Of a stretch of 64,000 nucleotides of DNA, positions 19,803-28,787 are shown one piece after another. Where the stretch lies: the NCBI RefSeq assembly GCF_014280435.1, contig NZ_CP060388.1:1612001-1676000 (forward strand), read 5' to 3'. This stretch comes from Sphingobium sp. KCTC 72723 (GTDB lineage Bacteria; Pseudomonadota; Alphaproteobacteria; Sphingomonadales; Sphingomonadaceae). Every line of letters begins with the position of its first letter. Within the stretch, counting starts at the first letter, position 1. A program made the position numbers and the translations under genes. The notes under the pieces are model-generated. The model saw only the letters and a list, made by a program, of their open reading frames with translations, was not told the DNA's origin and did no database searches.

Positions 19803-19887
19803 CGTCATCCCGGCGTAGGCCGGGATCCCGCTGCCTTTTGCAACCGCGCAAAAAGGAAGGGAGATGCCAGCCTGCGCTGGCATGACG
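19803..19887. repeat. Intergenic inverted repeat, CGTCATCCC-type family
   Basis: The left arm begins CGTCATCCCGGCGTAGGCCG and the right arm ends CCAGCCTGCGCTGGCATGACG; the arms are imperfect reverse complements around a loop containing TTTTGC and GCAAAAA, which also pair. It is the same family as 14692-14774 and 7816-7909. It lies between two genes on the same strand, after iorB. Confidence 0.72.
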
Positions 19888-19901
19888 AAAAAGGCGACAC
19901 C

Positions 19902-22085
19902 CTAAGCCAGCATCTCCGCCGTCACCGGCAGGCTGCGCACTCGCTTGCCGGTCGCGGCATGGATCGCGTTGACCAGCGCGGGAATGACCGGCGGCAGCGC
20001 GGGCTCGCCAAGTCCCGTGGGCGGATAGTCGGTCTTTACGAATTCCACGATGATCGCGGGCGTCTCGGTTATCCGCTGCAACGGATGGGTATCGAAATTC
20101 CCCTGTTCCACTGCGCCTGCGACCTGGGTGATGATCTGCCCGGCCAATGCCTGGCCCAGCCCCTCAATCACCGAACCCTGCACCTGATGCAGCGCATTGA
20201 CGGGGTTGATGATCTGGCTGCCGACATCGCCTGCCACCCACACGGTCTTTACCGTCGGCACGCCATCGGCCACGACCACTTCCAGAACTTCGGCAAAATA
20301 GCCCATATGGCTATAATAAAAGGCAAAGCCCTTGCCATGCCCCTTGGGCAGCGCCTTGGCATTGGCCCAATCGGCCATCGCCAGCACCTTTTCGATCACG
20401 CCCTTGGCTCGTGCCGTCACGAACGGCGGCGCATTGGACCCGCGATTCAACTCCTTGGGATCGCTCAATAATTCTAGCATCAGCGTGGGCAGATCCTTGC
20501 CCGCTGCCTGCGCGACCTCGTCCAGAAACGCCTGCGTCACGAAACCCAAAGCGTTCGATCCGGGCGCGCGCAGCCAGCCGGTCGGCATGTTGGTGGAAAG
20601 GAAACTCTGTTCCAGCAGCACATGGTCGATCAGCCCGACCGGCAATTCGGTCGCGGGCAATTCGGCCGATCGCACCGGCTTGCCATCCTTGCCGAAAGTC
20701 ACGAAATGATCGTGAAACGCGCTCAGCCTGCCGCCCTTGTCGATCGCCGCGCGAAAGCCATGCCAGCCCGCCGGACGATAGAAATCGCGGTGAAAATCAT
20801 CCTCCCGGCTGAACAGCAATTTCACCGGCACGCCCGGCACCTGCCGCGCGATCGCGGCGGCCTGCACCATATAATCGTTCATCAGCCGCCGCCCGAAACC
20901 GCCGCCGATCCGGGTGAAGTTGATGCGGATCTTTTCCGGCGGCAGGCCCATCGCCTTGGCCACCAGCCCGCGTCCATTTTCCGGGTTCTGGGTCGGCGCC
21001 CAGATCTCGACCGCGCCATCCTTGAACAAGGCCGTGCAATTTTGCGGCTCCAGCGTGGCATGGGCGATGAAGGGGTAATGATAGTCCGCGCTGATCACCT
21101 TCCCCGCCGCCGCGAATGCCGCGTCCACATCGCCGGTCCGCGCAATGTCGCCGTCCGCCTTGCCCTTCGCCCGCGCCGCCGCCTGCGTCGCATAGCTATC
21201 GGTCGAAAAGCCCGACACCGCGCTCATATCCCACTCGACCTTGAGCGTTTCGCGCGCCTGTTTCGCGCTCCACCAGCTTTTCGACAGGATCGCCACCCCG
21301 TCATAGCCCGACTCCGCCGTGCCATCGCCCTTGATCGTCAGCACATGCGCCACCCCCGGCAAGGCGCGGACCGCATCCAGATTGGCCGACTTGAACGTCC
21401 CGCCAAAGGCCGGGCATGTCTCCAGCACCGCGTACAACATACCGGGCAGCTTGAAATCGATCCCGAACAGGGGCTTCCCCGCGACGATGGCGGGCGTATC
21501 CACCCCGCCGATCGACTGGCCGATGATGCGGAAATCCGCCGGATCTTTCAGTGTCAGCGTCACCACATCGGGCGCGGGCAGCTTCGCCGCCGCCCCGGCC
21601 AGCGCCGCATAAGTCACCGACCTGCCCGATTTGGGATCGCGCACCGTGCCGCTGACCGTCGTCAGCGTCTCCGCCGCCACGCCCCATTGCGCCGCTGCCG
21701 CCGCGACCAGCATCGCCCGCGCAGCCGCCCCTGCCCGCCGCGTCGGCAACCATTCGCGCGGCGTCGTGCGGCTGCCGCCTGCCGATTGCCCGCCGAATAT
21801 CGCGGCGTCGGCATGGGTCTGCTCGATGGTCACCTGCGTCCAGTCGACGTCCAGTTCCTCAGCGATCATCATTGGCAGCATCGTCTTTGCGCCCTGCCCG
21901 ACTTCGGCGTTTTTCGCGCCGATGATGACGCGGTTGTCGGGCAATATGCGGATGAACGCGGTCAATATCACCGGCGTCCCGTCCGCCGCCTGCGCCATTG
22001 GCACATGCAGGTCGAACAGCAATCCGCCGCCCGCCATCAGCGACGCGGAAATGAAGCCCCGGCGGGATAGTGCGACCCCGCTCAT
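19902..22085 (-). CDS. iorB: Molybdenum hydroxylase large subunit (IorB/aldehyde oxidase type), Tat-exported
   Basis: This 727-residue molybdopterin-binding subunit of the xanthine dehydrogenase family closely follows isoquinoline 1-oxidoreductase beta subunits. It starts with a twin-arginine signal ([15 protein letters not shown]) and so is moved folded to the periplasm. Cofactor-binding segments include [42 protein letters not shown] and the C-terminal [10 protein letters not shown] with the Glu expected for catalysis. The natural substrate is open: N-heterocycle or aldehyde. It overlaps the iron-sulfur subunit gene by four bases (ATGA). Confidence 0.85.
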   Translation of the reverse strand: MSGVALSRRGFISASLMAGGGLLFDLHVPMAQAADGTPVILTAFIRILPDNRVIIGAKNAEVGQGAKTMLPMMIAEELDVDWTQVTIEQTHADAAIFGGQSAGGSRTTPREWLPTRRAGAAARAMLVAAAAAQWGVAAETLTTVSGTVRDPKSGRSVTYAALAGAAAKLPAPDVVTLTLKDPADFRIIGQSIGGVDTPAIVAGKPLFGIDFKLPGMLYAVLETCPAFGGTFKSANLDAVRALPGVAHVLTIKGDGTAESGYDGVAILSKSWWSAKQARETLKVEWDMSAVSGFSTDSYATQAAARAKGKADGDIARTGDVDAAFAAAGKVISADYHYPFIAHATLEPQNCTALFKDGAVEIWAPTQNPENGRGLVAKAMGLPPEKIRINFTRIGGGFGRRLMNDYMVQAAAIARQVPGVPVKLLFSREDDFHRDFYRPAGWHGFRAAIDKGGRLSAFHDHFVTFGKDGKPVRSAELPATELPVGLIDHVLLEQSFLSTNMPTGWLRAPGSNALGFVTQAFLDEVAQAAGKDLPTLMLELLSDPKELNRGSNAPPFVTARAKGVIEKVLAMADWANAKALPKGHGKGFAFYYSHMGYFAEVLEVVVADGVPTVKTVWVAGDVGSQIINPVNALHQVQGSVIEGLGQALAGQIITQVAGAVEQGNFDTHPLQRITETPAIIVEFVKTDYPPTGLGEPALPPVIPALVNAIHAATGKRVRSLPVTAEMLA

Positions 22086-22546
22086 GCGCCAATCTCCGCA
22101 GAAGCTGCCTTGATCGCGGCGCGGATGCGCACATAGGTCGAACAGCGGCAGATGTTGCCCATCATCGCCGCGTCAATTTCTTCGTCGCTGGGCTTTGGCG
22201 TCGTCGCCAGCAGCGCGGTGGCGCTCATGATCTGCCCCGCCTGGCAATAGCCGCATTGCGGCACGTCCTGCGCGATCCAGCTTGCTGCCACACGCTTGCC
22301 CACCGCACTTTGCGCCACTCCCTCGATCGTGGTGATCTTTGCCCCCGGCACATCGCCCAGCAATGTCTGGCACGACCGCACGGCATTGCCATCGACATGC
22401 ACGGTGCAGGCGCCGCACAGCCCCGCGCCGCACCCGAACTTGGTTCCCACCATGTCCAGATCCTCACGCAGCACCCACAGCAACGGCTTGGCCGGATCAC
22501 CATCGACCCGCCGCGCCACGCCATTCACCGTCAGACTGATCGCCAT
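22082..22546 (-). CDS. iorA: [2Fe-2S] subunit of the IorB-type molybdenum hydroxylase
   Basis: This 154-residue small subunit carries electrons from the molybdenum site. The N-terminal plant-type ferredoxin domain has the cluster ligands in [15 protein letters not shown] plus a later Cys (RSCQTL); the C-terminal helical domain has the second cluster in [10 protein letters not shown] and NICRCSTY. There is no signal peptide, as usual for this subunit, which travels with the Tat-tagged large subunit. The start MAISLTVN has AAGGGACG about 7 bases upstream. Confidence 0.88.
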   Translation of the reverse strand: MAISLTVNGVARRVDGDPAKPLLWVLREDLDMVGTKFGCGAGLCGACTVHVDGNAVRSCQTLLGDVPGAKITTIEGVAQSAVGKRVAASWIAQDVPQCGYCQAGQIMSATALLATTPKPSDEEIDAAMMGNICRCSTYVRIRAAIKAASAEIGA

Positions 22547-22607
22547 TGTCTCGTCCCTTTTGTCCCGCACCCCAAGATGCGCAAACGCCGCTTCCTGTCC
22601 AGCCCGT

Positions 22608-23210
22608 TCAGGACGCCAGCGCCACTATTTCGTCCGTCGCCACATCATAGCGACCATGCGCCAGCAGCGCGTCGAACTGCGCGCGCCCGTCCACCGGCCC
22701 GCGCGCCAGCAATCGCCCGCCAGCATCAATCAACGCCGCGCTGGGGCGCACACCGATGCGGAAATCCGCGCCGACCTGCGCATTCAAAATGACGTCGGTG
22801 TCGCGGATGCGATGCTGGCGCAGCATGTCGGCATACTCCTCCGCCCGCCCTTCGCCCAGGAACAGCAGTCGCAGCGCCTTGCGATCCGTCAGCGCCAGCG
22901 CGTCGCGCACCGCCGACCGGCTGGCCCCGCACCCCGGCGCAATGAACAGCAGCAATTGCGCCCGCCCGTCCGCGCTCGGCCCGCCGATCGTCAGCATATC
23001 CCCCGCCAGCGTCGGCGCGCTCACCACCGGCGCGGACCGCCCCGGCACCGCAGGCATCGCCCTTGTCACGGCTGGCCCGGCGCTATCCTGCATCGCCCGC
23101 AACTGCCGCGACAAGGCGACGACCGCCACCACCAGCAGGATGACCACCATCCACAACAGGAAAAGAGACGCGATCAGCACGCGGCGAATATGTCCATGTC
23201 GATGTTCCAC
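22608..23210 (-). CDS. MauD/TlpA-like membrane-anchored thioredoxin-fold protein
   Basis: This protein of about 200 residues has one N-terminal membrane helix ([20 protein letters not shown]) and a periplasmic thioredoxin-fold domain resembling methylamine-utilization protein MauD. At the position of the CxxC motif it reads GCGAS, a single cysteine, so it cannot act as an ordinary dithiol oxidoreductase. The start is uncertain: GTG at 23210 is used, but GTG at 23180, just before the helix, is also possible. It lies 61 bases upstream of iorA and may help assemble that periplasmic enzyme; this is an inference from position. Confidence 0.65.
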   Translation of the reverse strand: MEHRHGHIRRVLIASLFLLWMVVILLVVAVVALSRQLRAMQDSAGPAVTRAMPAVPGRSAPVVSAPTLAGDMLTIGGPSADGRAQLLLFIAPGCGASRSAVRDALALTDRKALRLLFLGEGRAEEYADMLRQHRIRDTDVILNAQVGADFRIGVRPSAALIDAGGRLLARGPVDGRAQFDALLAHGRYDVATDEIVALAS

Positions 23211-23338
23211 TCCCCGATCGCTCGCCCCTTGCGCTAAAGGAACCGCCCGCCACGCTCGATAGGGCGTTTGACGTAGGGTTGCCCGCCGCCCCGCTGCTAT
23301 CGTCAATTCAGGGATCGTTCGCAGGATTCCCTATGTCG

Positions 23339-23414
23339 TCGCAGGTAAAGATAAACGGCCTTCCCATGGCACCTGCGAAAGGCCCGGATTCTCGACGCAG
23401 GATCCGGGCCTTTT
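23339..23414 (+). promoter_or_regulatory. Candidate attenuator or small RNA ending in an intrinsic terminator
   Basis: On the plus strand TCGCAGGT (23339-23346) pairs with ACCTGCGA (23371-23378). Directly after comes an 11-bp terminator stem, AAGGCCCGGAT (23379-23389) with ATCCGGGCCTT (23402-23412), followed by a short T run. The terminator loop contains a second CGCAGG (23396-23401) that could compete for CCTGCG of the first stem, so two exclusive folds are possible. It ends 91 bases before the start of the exported ureohydrolase gene. Confidence 0.5.
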
Positions 23415-23505
23415 GATGGCAGGCTACGTCAATCGCCCCATTTGCCACGCGGGTCCGCCTGGCCTAGCCTGCCACGCATGGGAACGGGCTTTCGGGGGAA
23501 CGGCA

Positions 23506-25017
23506 TTGAGCATCAAACGCATGGCGCTGGGCGCGCTGCTGGCCGCGACGGTCATATCCTCCGCCGCCGTGATCGCGCAGGGCGACAAGCCGACGATTCC
23601 CGCCGCGCTGGAAGCCAAGATCAAATCCCTGCCCAAGGCGAAGCGCGACTTTCTCACTTCCGACCCGGCCGAAATGTTCGCCGGTTCCTTCGACAAGCTG
23701 TTCGAACGGTTGGCGACCAAATCGCCGCAGGAAATCGACGCCTATATCGAAGCGATGATGGATGCGGTCGAAGCGTCCAAATATAACGCGAAAACAGACA
23801 TGGCGGCGATCCCGCTCGACACCGGGAACGAAAATTTCAACGGCTGGAAACTGCGCCGCCCCGACGGGCTGGACCCCAAGCGCGAACCCGGTCCCTTTTC
23901 GCTCAGCTATTACGCCCATGCCACCGCAGGCGGCGGCGTCTATGGCGGTGGCATCGCGACTTTCGCCGGTGCGCCCGTCGCGGTTTTCCCCGAAGATCTG
24001 GTCGCAGGCAAGGTGGATGTGGCCATCGTCGGCGCGCCGCTCGACATGGGGTCGGGCTATCGCGGGGCAAAGGGCGGCCCGTCGGCCATGCGCACCCAAT
24101 ATGGCGCGGGCGGCATCGACATGTATACGATGGTCGACCCGTCGAAGGAACTCAAGATCGTCGATTATGGCGACATCGCCGTCGACAATATGTCCACCGA
24201 ACGCACCGTCGCCCATGTGCGCGAACGGGTCGCCGAAATCGCCCGCACCGGGGCCATCCCCTTCATCGTCGGCGGCGACCACAGCCTGGAATATAGCGAC
24301 GTCGCCGGGATTGCCGATGTCCATGGCAAGGGCAGCTTTGGCGTCGTCCATTTCGATTCCCACTATGACGCGGGCAAGGGCGGCGTCCATTTCATCACCC
24401 ATGGCGCGCCGGTCTATCGCGCGGTGAAGGAAGGCCATGTGCTGGGGAAAAACTACATCCAGGTCGGCCTGCGCGGACCATGGCCGGAAAAGGAAGGCTT
24501 TGAATGGATGCGCGACAATGGCGTGCGCTATCATGCCATGCCGGAGATCGAGAAAAGCGGCTGGGCCGCAACGATGGAACGGGCGCTAAAGGAAGCGCGC
24601 GAAAGCGGCAAGAAACTCTATGTCTCCTTCGATGTCGACGTTCTGGACCCCGCCTTCATCCCTGGCACCGGCACCCCCGTTCCCGGCGGCCTGACCATGC
24701 GCGAAGCCATCCCCATCGTGCGCCGTCTATGCGCGGAAAATGAGCTGGTCGGCTTCGAAATCGTCGAACTCGCCCCCGTGCTGGACCCGACCTACCGCAG
24801 CGCATTGAACGCCAACTTCATCATGCACGCCTGCCTGACCGGCGTCGCCATGCGCAAGAAGGGGATCAAACAAGCGGGCTTCCTCTCCGACCTCACCACC
24901 GAACATGGCCAGCCCTTTTACGGCGAAAAGGCAGCGAAGGACGGCAAGGCGGAAAAGGTCGATCCCGGCTTTGCACGCGGCGGGAACAGTCGGGGCAGCG
25001 GCCGCCCGGCGACCTGA
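23506..25017 (+). CDS. Exported ureohydrolase (arginase/agmatinase family)
   Basis: This 503-residue metal-dependent hydrolase releases urea from a guanidino compound. A TTG start at 23506 is chosen because GGGGGA lies 8 bases upstream; it opens a signal peptide (MALGALLAATVISSAAVIAQ, then GDKP), placing the enzyme outside the cytoplasm. Manganese ligands are all visible: His in GGDHS, Asp/His/Asp in FDSHYDAG and two Asp in SFDVDVLDPAFIPGTGTP. An N-terminal helical extension of about 150 residues makes it longer than a typical agmatinase (about 310). Substrate could be agmatine, guanidinobutyrate or a related compound. It converges on arfB with a 3-base gap. Confidence 0.82.
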   Translation: MSIKRMALGALLAATVISSAAVIAQGDKPTIPAALEAKIKSLPKAKRDFLTSDPAEMFAGSFDKLFERLATKSPQEIDAYIEAMMDAVEASKYNAKTDMAAIPLDTGNENFNGWKLRRPDGLDPKREPGPFSLSYYAHATAGGGVYGGGIATFAGAPVAVFPEDLVAGKVDVAIVGAPLDMGSGYRGAKGGPSAMRTQYGAGGIDMYTMVDPSKELKIVDYGDIAVDNMSTERTVAHVRERVAEIARTGAIPFIVGGDHSLEYSDVAGIADVHGKGSFGVVHFDSHYDAGKGGVHFITHGAPVYRAVKEGHVLGKNYIQVGLRGPWPEKEGFEWMRDNGVRYHAMPEIEKSGWAATMERALKEARESGKKLYVSFDVDVLDPAFIPGTGTPVPGGLTMREAIPIVRRLCAENELVGFEIVELAPVLDPTYRSALNANFIMHACLTGVAMRKKGIKQAGFLSDLTTEHGQPFYGEKAAKDGKAEKVDPGFARGGNSRGSGRPAT

Positions 25018-25020
25018 TCG

Positions 25021-25446
25021 TCAATCCATCCGCACCTTGCCGCGTCCCTGCTTCACCGTGGCGCGCTTGACCTTGCCTTCGACTCTACGCTTTTGCGACG
25101 CTTTGGTCGGCTTGGTCGGGCGGCGTTTCTTGGGAACGATCGTGGCTTCGCGGATCAGCGCCAGCAGGCGTTCGCGCACTTCCTGCCGGTTCAGCAATTG
25201 CGACCGCGCGCCTTCGCTGCGCAAAATCAGCACGCCGTCGCGCGTCAGCCTGGACCCGGCCAGTTCCGCCAGCCGATATTTCACGGCTTCGGGCAAGCCA
25301 GGCGAATTGGCCACGTCGAAACGCAACAGCACCGCGCTGTCCGTCGTGTTGACATGCTGCCCGCCCGGTCCCGACGCGCGCGTATAGCTTTCGACGATTT
25401 CGTCGCTGTCTATCGCAATGGACCGGGTGATGGGGATAGCAGTCAT
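25021..25446 (-). CDS. arfB: Alternative ribosome-rescue factor ArfB (peptidyl-tRNA hydrolase)
   Basis: This 141-residue class I release factor-like protein rescues stalled ribosomes. The catalytic GGQ loop is present in YTRASGPGGQHVNTTDSA, and the basic C-terminal tail (KKRRPTKPTKASQKRR) is the part that enters the empty mRNA channel. Start MTAIPITR; an in-frame start 27 codons upstream adds unrelated residues. It is 31 bases downstream of the rluA-type gene on the same strand. Confidence 0.93.
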   Translation of the reverse strand: MTAIPITRSIAIDSDEIVESYTRASGPGGQHVNTTDSAVLLRFDVANSPGLPEAVKYRLAELAGSRLTRDGVLILRSEGARSQLLNRQEVRERLLALIREATIVPKKRRPTKPTKASQKRRVEGKVKRATVKQGRGKVRMD

Positions 25447-25477
25447 GGCGCGCTGATAACCTACCCCCCCTGCCCGA

Positions 25478-26155
25478 TCAAAGGCCGGCGTCGGCCAGTA
25501 TCTCTTCGCCAAAACCGGCAGCGGCAAAGGTCGCGGGCAACGGCGCCGTCGCCTCTGCGGCGGGCTTGTCCCCGCGCGCGATGCTCAGGAAACGACTGTG
25601 CAACAGCATCTTGCCTTCCCCATCGCCATAGACCGGATCGCCCACGATGCCAAAGCCCAGCCCATGCAGCGCATGGACGCGAATCTGGTGGGTGCGCCCG
25701 GTCTGCGGCGTGAAGAAGATCAGTGAACGCCCGTCCTTTTCCGCCAGCTTGCGCCAATGCGTCACCGCGACCTTCCCCGCCTTGGCCGGGATCATGCGCC
25801 AGCCTTCGCTCGCGCTGCTGATCTTTTTCAGCGACAATTCGATGATGCCCTCATCATCGGCCGGCACGCCTTCCACCACCGCGACATAGCGCTTGGCCAC
25901 CGTCCCGGCCTCGAACGCGGCGGCAAAGCGCTTGTGCGCCTTGGGATTGCGGGCCAGCAGCAGGCAACCGCTGGTGTCGCGGTCCAGCCGATGGACCGGC
26001 AAAGGCCAGCGCGCAAAGCCGAAGGTCAGCGATTGCAGATGATTTTCCAGCGCGATCGACCCGTCGCGCGGAGCATCGACCGGCAGGCCAGCAGGCTTGT
26101 CGAGGATAATGGCCTCGCCATCGATGAAAAGAACAAGGTCGGTAAGCAGGGCCAA
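25478..26155 (-). CDS. RluA-family RNA pseudouridine synthase
   Basis: This 225-residue protein isomerises uridine to pseudouridine in RNA. The catalytic motif is VHRLDRDTSGCLLLAR with the essential Asp in HRLD (about residue 58); the family end TGRTHQIRVH is near residue 150. There is no S4 RNA-binding domain, so it belongs to the short single-domain group, and the target position (tRNA or 23S rRNA) is not certain. Confidence 0.88.
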   Translation of the reverse strand: MALLTDLVLFIDGEAIILDKPAGLPVDAPRDGSIALENHLQSLTFGFARWPLPVHRLDRDTSGCLLLARNPKAHKRFAAAFEAGTVAKRYVAVVEGVPADDEGIIELSLKKISSASEGWRMIPAKAGKVAVTHWRKLAEKDGRSLIFFTPQTGRTHQIRVHALHGLGFGIVGDPVYGDGEGKMLLHSRFLSIARGDKPAAEATAPLPATFAAAGFGEEILADAGL

Positions 26156-26232
26156 GGGATAGGGTCCGATCGGGAAACAGGGAAATGGGCGACGATTGAC
26201 GCGCGCGCGCCTTCCTATAGGGCGTGGCGGCG

Positions 26233-27192
26233 ATGGGGAACAGGGGGCAAACCGAAACAGGCGCAGACGCGCGACTAAACTGGGTCGATGTCGCGCGCGG
26301 CATCGGCATCCTCGCCGTCGTCATCGGCCATGTGTGGACGCGCGGTCCCTTGCGCGACGCCATGTATAGTTTCCACATGCCGCTATTCTTCCTGCTGTCG
26401 GGCCTGCTCTCCCGCCCGCAGCCGGTGGCCCGCTTCACCGCCCGCCAGATCGCCGGGCAGATGCGCCCCTATGCCGCCTTCCTGCTGCTGCTGATCCTGG
26501 CCGACCAGATCATCGAACCGTTAAAGGGCGGCCGGCCGATCTTTCATGTCTGGCCCGATGATCTGCTGCCGATACTATTGGGCGGTTACTGGCTGCGCGG
26601 TCCCTATACTATTTTCTGGTTCGTGCCGTGCCTCATGCTCGCCCGGATCGCCTTCAACGCCCTGCTGGTGCGCTGGCCCGATCCGTTCGACCGGCGCTGG
26701 TTCATGCTGGTGCCGCCAGTGCTGGCGCTGGCCTATGCGGCGGGATGGGCAACGCCCGCATCGCCGCTGGGGCTGGTCGCCGTGCCGATGGCGTTCCTGT
26801 TGCTATGGGCGGGATCCGCATGGGCGCGCGTCCGCTGGCGCAACGGCATGGCCGTGCCGCTGGCCCTGTTCTCGATCGCCGGGCTGGCGGGCCTGCTGCC
26901 CACGCTCAACATGAAAGTCGGCGATTATGGCTGGCCGATAGTGTCGATCGTATCGGCTGTCGCATCGTCCCTGCTCATCATGCGCCTGTCCGCCCGCATT
27001 ACGCCCTTCGCAACCCCGCTCGCCGCTCTGGGCCGGGCGTCACTGGTCATCATGTATCTGCATGTCGCCATGATCCACTATCTCTCGCCCTATCTGGGCA
27101 AGCCATGGCTGCTGGCCATCGCCCTGACCGCGCCCTTCGCAATCGACCGACTGATCCGCCGCTCCCGCCGCGCCAGCGCGCTGTTGCTCTAG
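26233..27192 (+). CDS. Acyltransferase-3 family membrane protein
   Basis: This 319-residue multi-pass protein resembles the NolL/fucose-4-O-acetylase side of the acyltransferase-3 family, which acetylates sugars of surface polysaccharides or glycolipids. The N-terminal motif DVARGIGILAVVIGHVWTRG includes the conserved His, followed by YSFHMPLFFLLSGLL. About ten membrane helices can be seen. A GTG nine bases upstream is an alternative start. The acceptor is unknown, and the gene stands alone between convergent neighbours. Confidence 0.8.
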   Translation: MGNRGQTETGADARLNWVDVARGIGILAVVIGHVWTRGPLRDAMYSFHMPLFFLLSGLLSRPQPVARFTARQIAGQMRPYAAFLLLLILADQIIEPLKGGRPIFHVWPDDLLPILLGGYWLRGPYTIFWFVPCLMLARIAFNALLVRWPDPFDRRWFMLVPPVLALAYAAGWATPASPLGLVAVPMAFLLLWAGSAWARVRWRNGMAVPLALFSIAGLAGLLPTLNMKVGDYGWPIVSIVSAVASSLLIMRLSARITPFATPLAALGRASLVIMYLHVAMIHYLSPYLGKPWLLAIALTAPFAIDRLIRRSRRASALLL

Positions 27193-27225
27193 AGTTGAAG
27201 CGACCAGCTTTGCACAGTTACTGAT

Positions 27226-27244
27226 CCTCCCCTTAAAGGGGAGG
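27226..27244. terminator. Hairpin CCTCCCCTT/AAGGGGAGG between convergent genes
   Basis: A perfect 9-bp palindrome arm pair with a one-base centre (27226-27244) lies 34 bases after the acyltransferase stop and 45 bases before the aguB stop. There is no T run, so it may be a partial copy of the CCTCCCC repeat family rather than a true intrinsic terminator. Confidence 0.5.
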
Positions 27245-27288
27245 AACCGTCGATCATGCGCAGTCTTGATCGGCTTTGACTCTAACCG

Positions 27289-28137
27289 TCAAATATCCTG
27301 TGCGATCCGCCCGTAAAGATCAGGCCGCCGGTCGCGGAAGAAGCCCATGCCCGCGCGGTGCGTCCGCGCCTGCGCCAGGTCGAGCGTGGCGACCAGCGCG
27401 CCATGGTCCCTGGCGTCCGCTTCGGCGGCGAAATCGCCCCATTGATCGGTGATGAAGCTGTGGCCGTAGAATAGCTGCCCGTCTTCATCGCCGATGCGGT
27501 TGGCGGCGATCACCGGCATACAATTGCTGACCGCATGGCCGATCATCGCGCGCCGCCACATCCGGCTGGTGTCGAGTTCCGCATCATAGGGTTCGGAACC
27601 GATGGCGGTGGGATAGAACAGCATTTCCGCCCCCATCAACGCCATGCAGCGCGCGGTTTCAGGATACCATTGGTCCCAGCAGATACCGACGCCAATGGTG
27701 CCATATTTCGTCGGCCACACCTTGAAACCCGTATTGCCGGGGCGGAAATAATATTTCTCCTCATATCCCGGCCCGTCGGGGATATGGCTCTTGCGATACA
27801 CGCCCATCACCTCGCCCTGATCGTCGATCATGGCCAGCGAGTTATAATGATGCTGCCCGTCCCGCTCGAAGAAACTGGTGGGGATATAGACGCCCAGATC
27901 CTTGGCCAGCTTGCGCATTTCCTGCACGGCGGGATGCACATCGACCGGCTGTGCCTGCGCGAACAGCGCCTCATCCTCCACGCGGCAGAAATATGGCCCC
28001 TCGAACAATTCGGGCGGCAGGATGATCTTGGCCCCGCGCATGGCGGCCTTGGTCACATGGGTTGCGACCTTGGCGATATTCTCGGCCATGTCGTCGGTAA
28101 AGCTCAGCTGCAATGCGGCAACGGTAACCTTGGTCAT
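27289..28137 (-). CDS. aguB: N-carbamoylputrescine amidase
   Basis: This 282-residue nitrilase-superfamily enzyme hydrolyses N-carbamoylputrescine to putrescine, CO2 and ammonia, the step after agmatine deiminase. The Glu-Lys-Cys triad is present: Glu43 in PPELFEG, Lys116 in YRKSHIPDGPGYEEKYYF and Cys153 in GICWDQWYPE. The motif PDGPGYEEKYYF is characteristic of AguB-type enzymes. aguA lies upstream on the same strand, with a DUF2501 gene and a 33-bp hairpin between. Confidence 0.93.
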   Translation of the reverse strand: MTKVTVAALQLSFTDDMAENIAKVATHVTKAAMRGAKIILPPELFEGPYFCRVEDEALFAQAQPVDVHPAVQEMRKLAKDLGVYIPTSFFERDGQHHYNSLAMIDDQGEVMGVYRKSHIPDGPGYEEKYYFRPGNTGFKVWPTKYGTIGVGICWDQWYPETARCMALMGAEMLFYPTAIGSEPYDAELDTSRMWRRAMIGHAVSNCMPVIAANRIGDEDGQLFYGHSFITDQWGDFAAEADARDHGALVATLDLAQARTHRAGMGFFRDRRPDLYGRIAQDI

Positions 28138-28259
28138 TCCTCACTCCACGCGCGCTTGTCTGCCGCGTCCTATAGCGATGTCCGACCCGCTTGCCACCGG
28201 GCTGGCAACCAAAATCTGCTGCGCCCAAGAGTCTGTCTCGAAATGCGCCTTTGACGCAT

Positions 28260-28341
28260 CCGCACCGGCCCACACCCCCACCCGACCGCCCATTCAGGAT
28301 ACACTCTGTGGGCGGTCGGGTGGGGGTGCGGGCCGGTGCGG
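28260..28341 (-). terminator. 33-bp near-perfect inverted repeat between DUF2501 gene and aguB
   Basis: Arms 28260-28292 and 28309-28341 are reverse complements over 33 bases with a single mismatch and a 16-base loop. In minus-strand RNA the mismatch becomes a G-U pair, so the stem would be fully paired. It begins five bases after the DUF2501 stop codon. It may terminate or stabilise that transcript and separate it from aguB. Confidence 0.7.
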
Positions 28342-28346
28342 AACGC

Positions 28347-28709
28347 TTACAACAACGTCGTCGCGTGGCGCAGCACCATGTCGCACAGCCTGGTCTTGAC
28401 CTTGCCCTTCAGGCTGGCGATCGGCAACGCACCCTGATCGCTTTTCAGCGTGCCGGTCTGGCCCAGTTGAAACCCGGTCGAATCCTTGACGCCCGGCTTT
28501 CCGGTCAGCTTGCCCAGCACCGACGACGCGCTGGTCGCGTTGACCAGCTTGTTCTTGACGCAATAGCTCAGCACGCCCGCCGCATTGCCCGCACCCGCCG
28601 ACGCCATATTGGGCAGCGCGCCGCCCAACATCCCGCCAATGTCGCCTAGTTGTGCGACTGAAGCCGTGGAACTCAACAGCGCCATCGTGGCGATCATGAT
28701 GCGGATCAT
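28347..28709 (-). CDS. DUF2501 family exported protein
   Basis: This protein of about 120 residues resembles the E. coli YjjA family (DUF2501), of unknown function. The start MIRIMIATMALLSSTASVAQ is a signal peptide. It is chosen over an ATG two codons earlier because AGGAG lies about 7 bases before it. The mature domain has the family Cys pair (VLSYCVKNKL near residue 50 and TRLCDMVL near the end) and GLY/SER-rich linkers. It lies between aguA and aguB on their strand; a functional link to agmatine is not established. Confidence 0.82.
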   Translation of the reverse strand: MIRIMIATMALLSSTASVAQLGDIGGMLGGALPNMASAGAGNAAGVLSYCVKNKLVNATSASSVLGKLTGKPGVKDSTGFQLGQTGTLKSDQGALPIASLKGKVKTRLCDMVLRHATTLL

Positions 28710-28787
28710 GGACATTCTCCTGACTTGGCTACCGACTCCGGCGCGCCTTGGGCGACAGACTGGCCGCTTCCCGCGCCCCTTGCAACG

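Noticed and set aside
23330..23420. A guanidine riboswitch (ykkC, mini-ykkC or ykkC-III) before the ureohydrolase
   Set aside because: The paired hairpins lack ACGR tetraloops of mini-ykkC, and no conserved ykkC-I or III blocks are seen. The element is kept only as an unassigned attenuator candidate.
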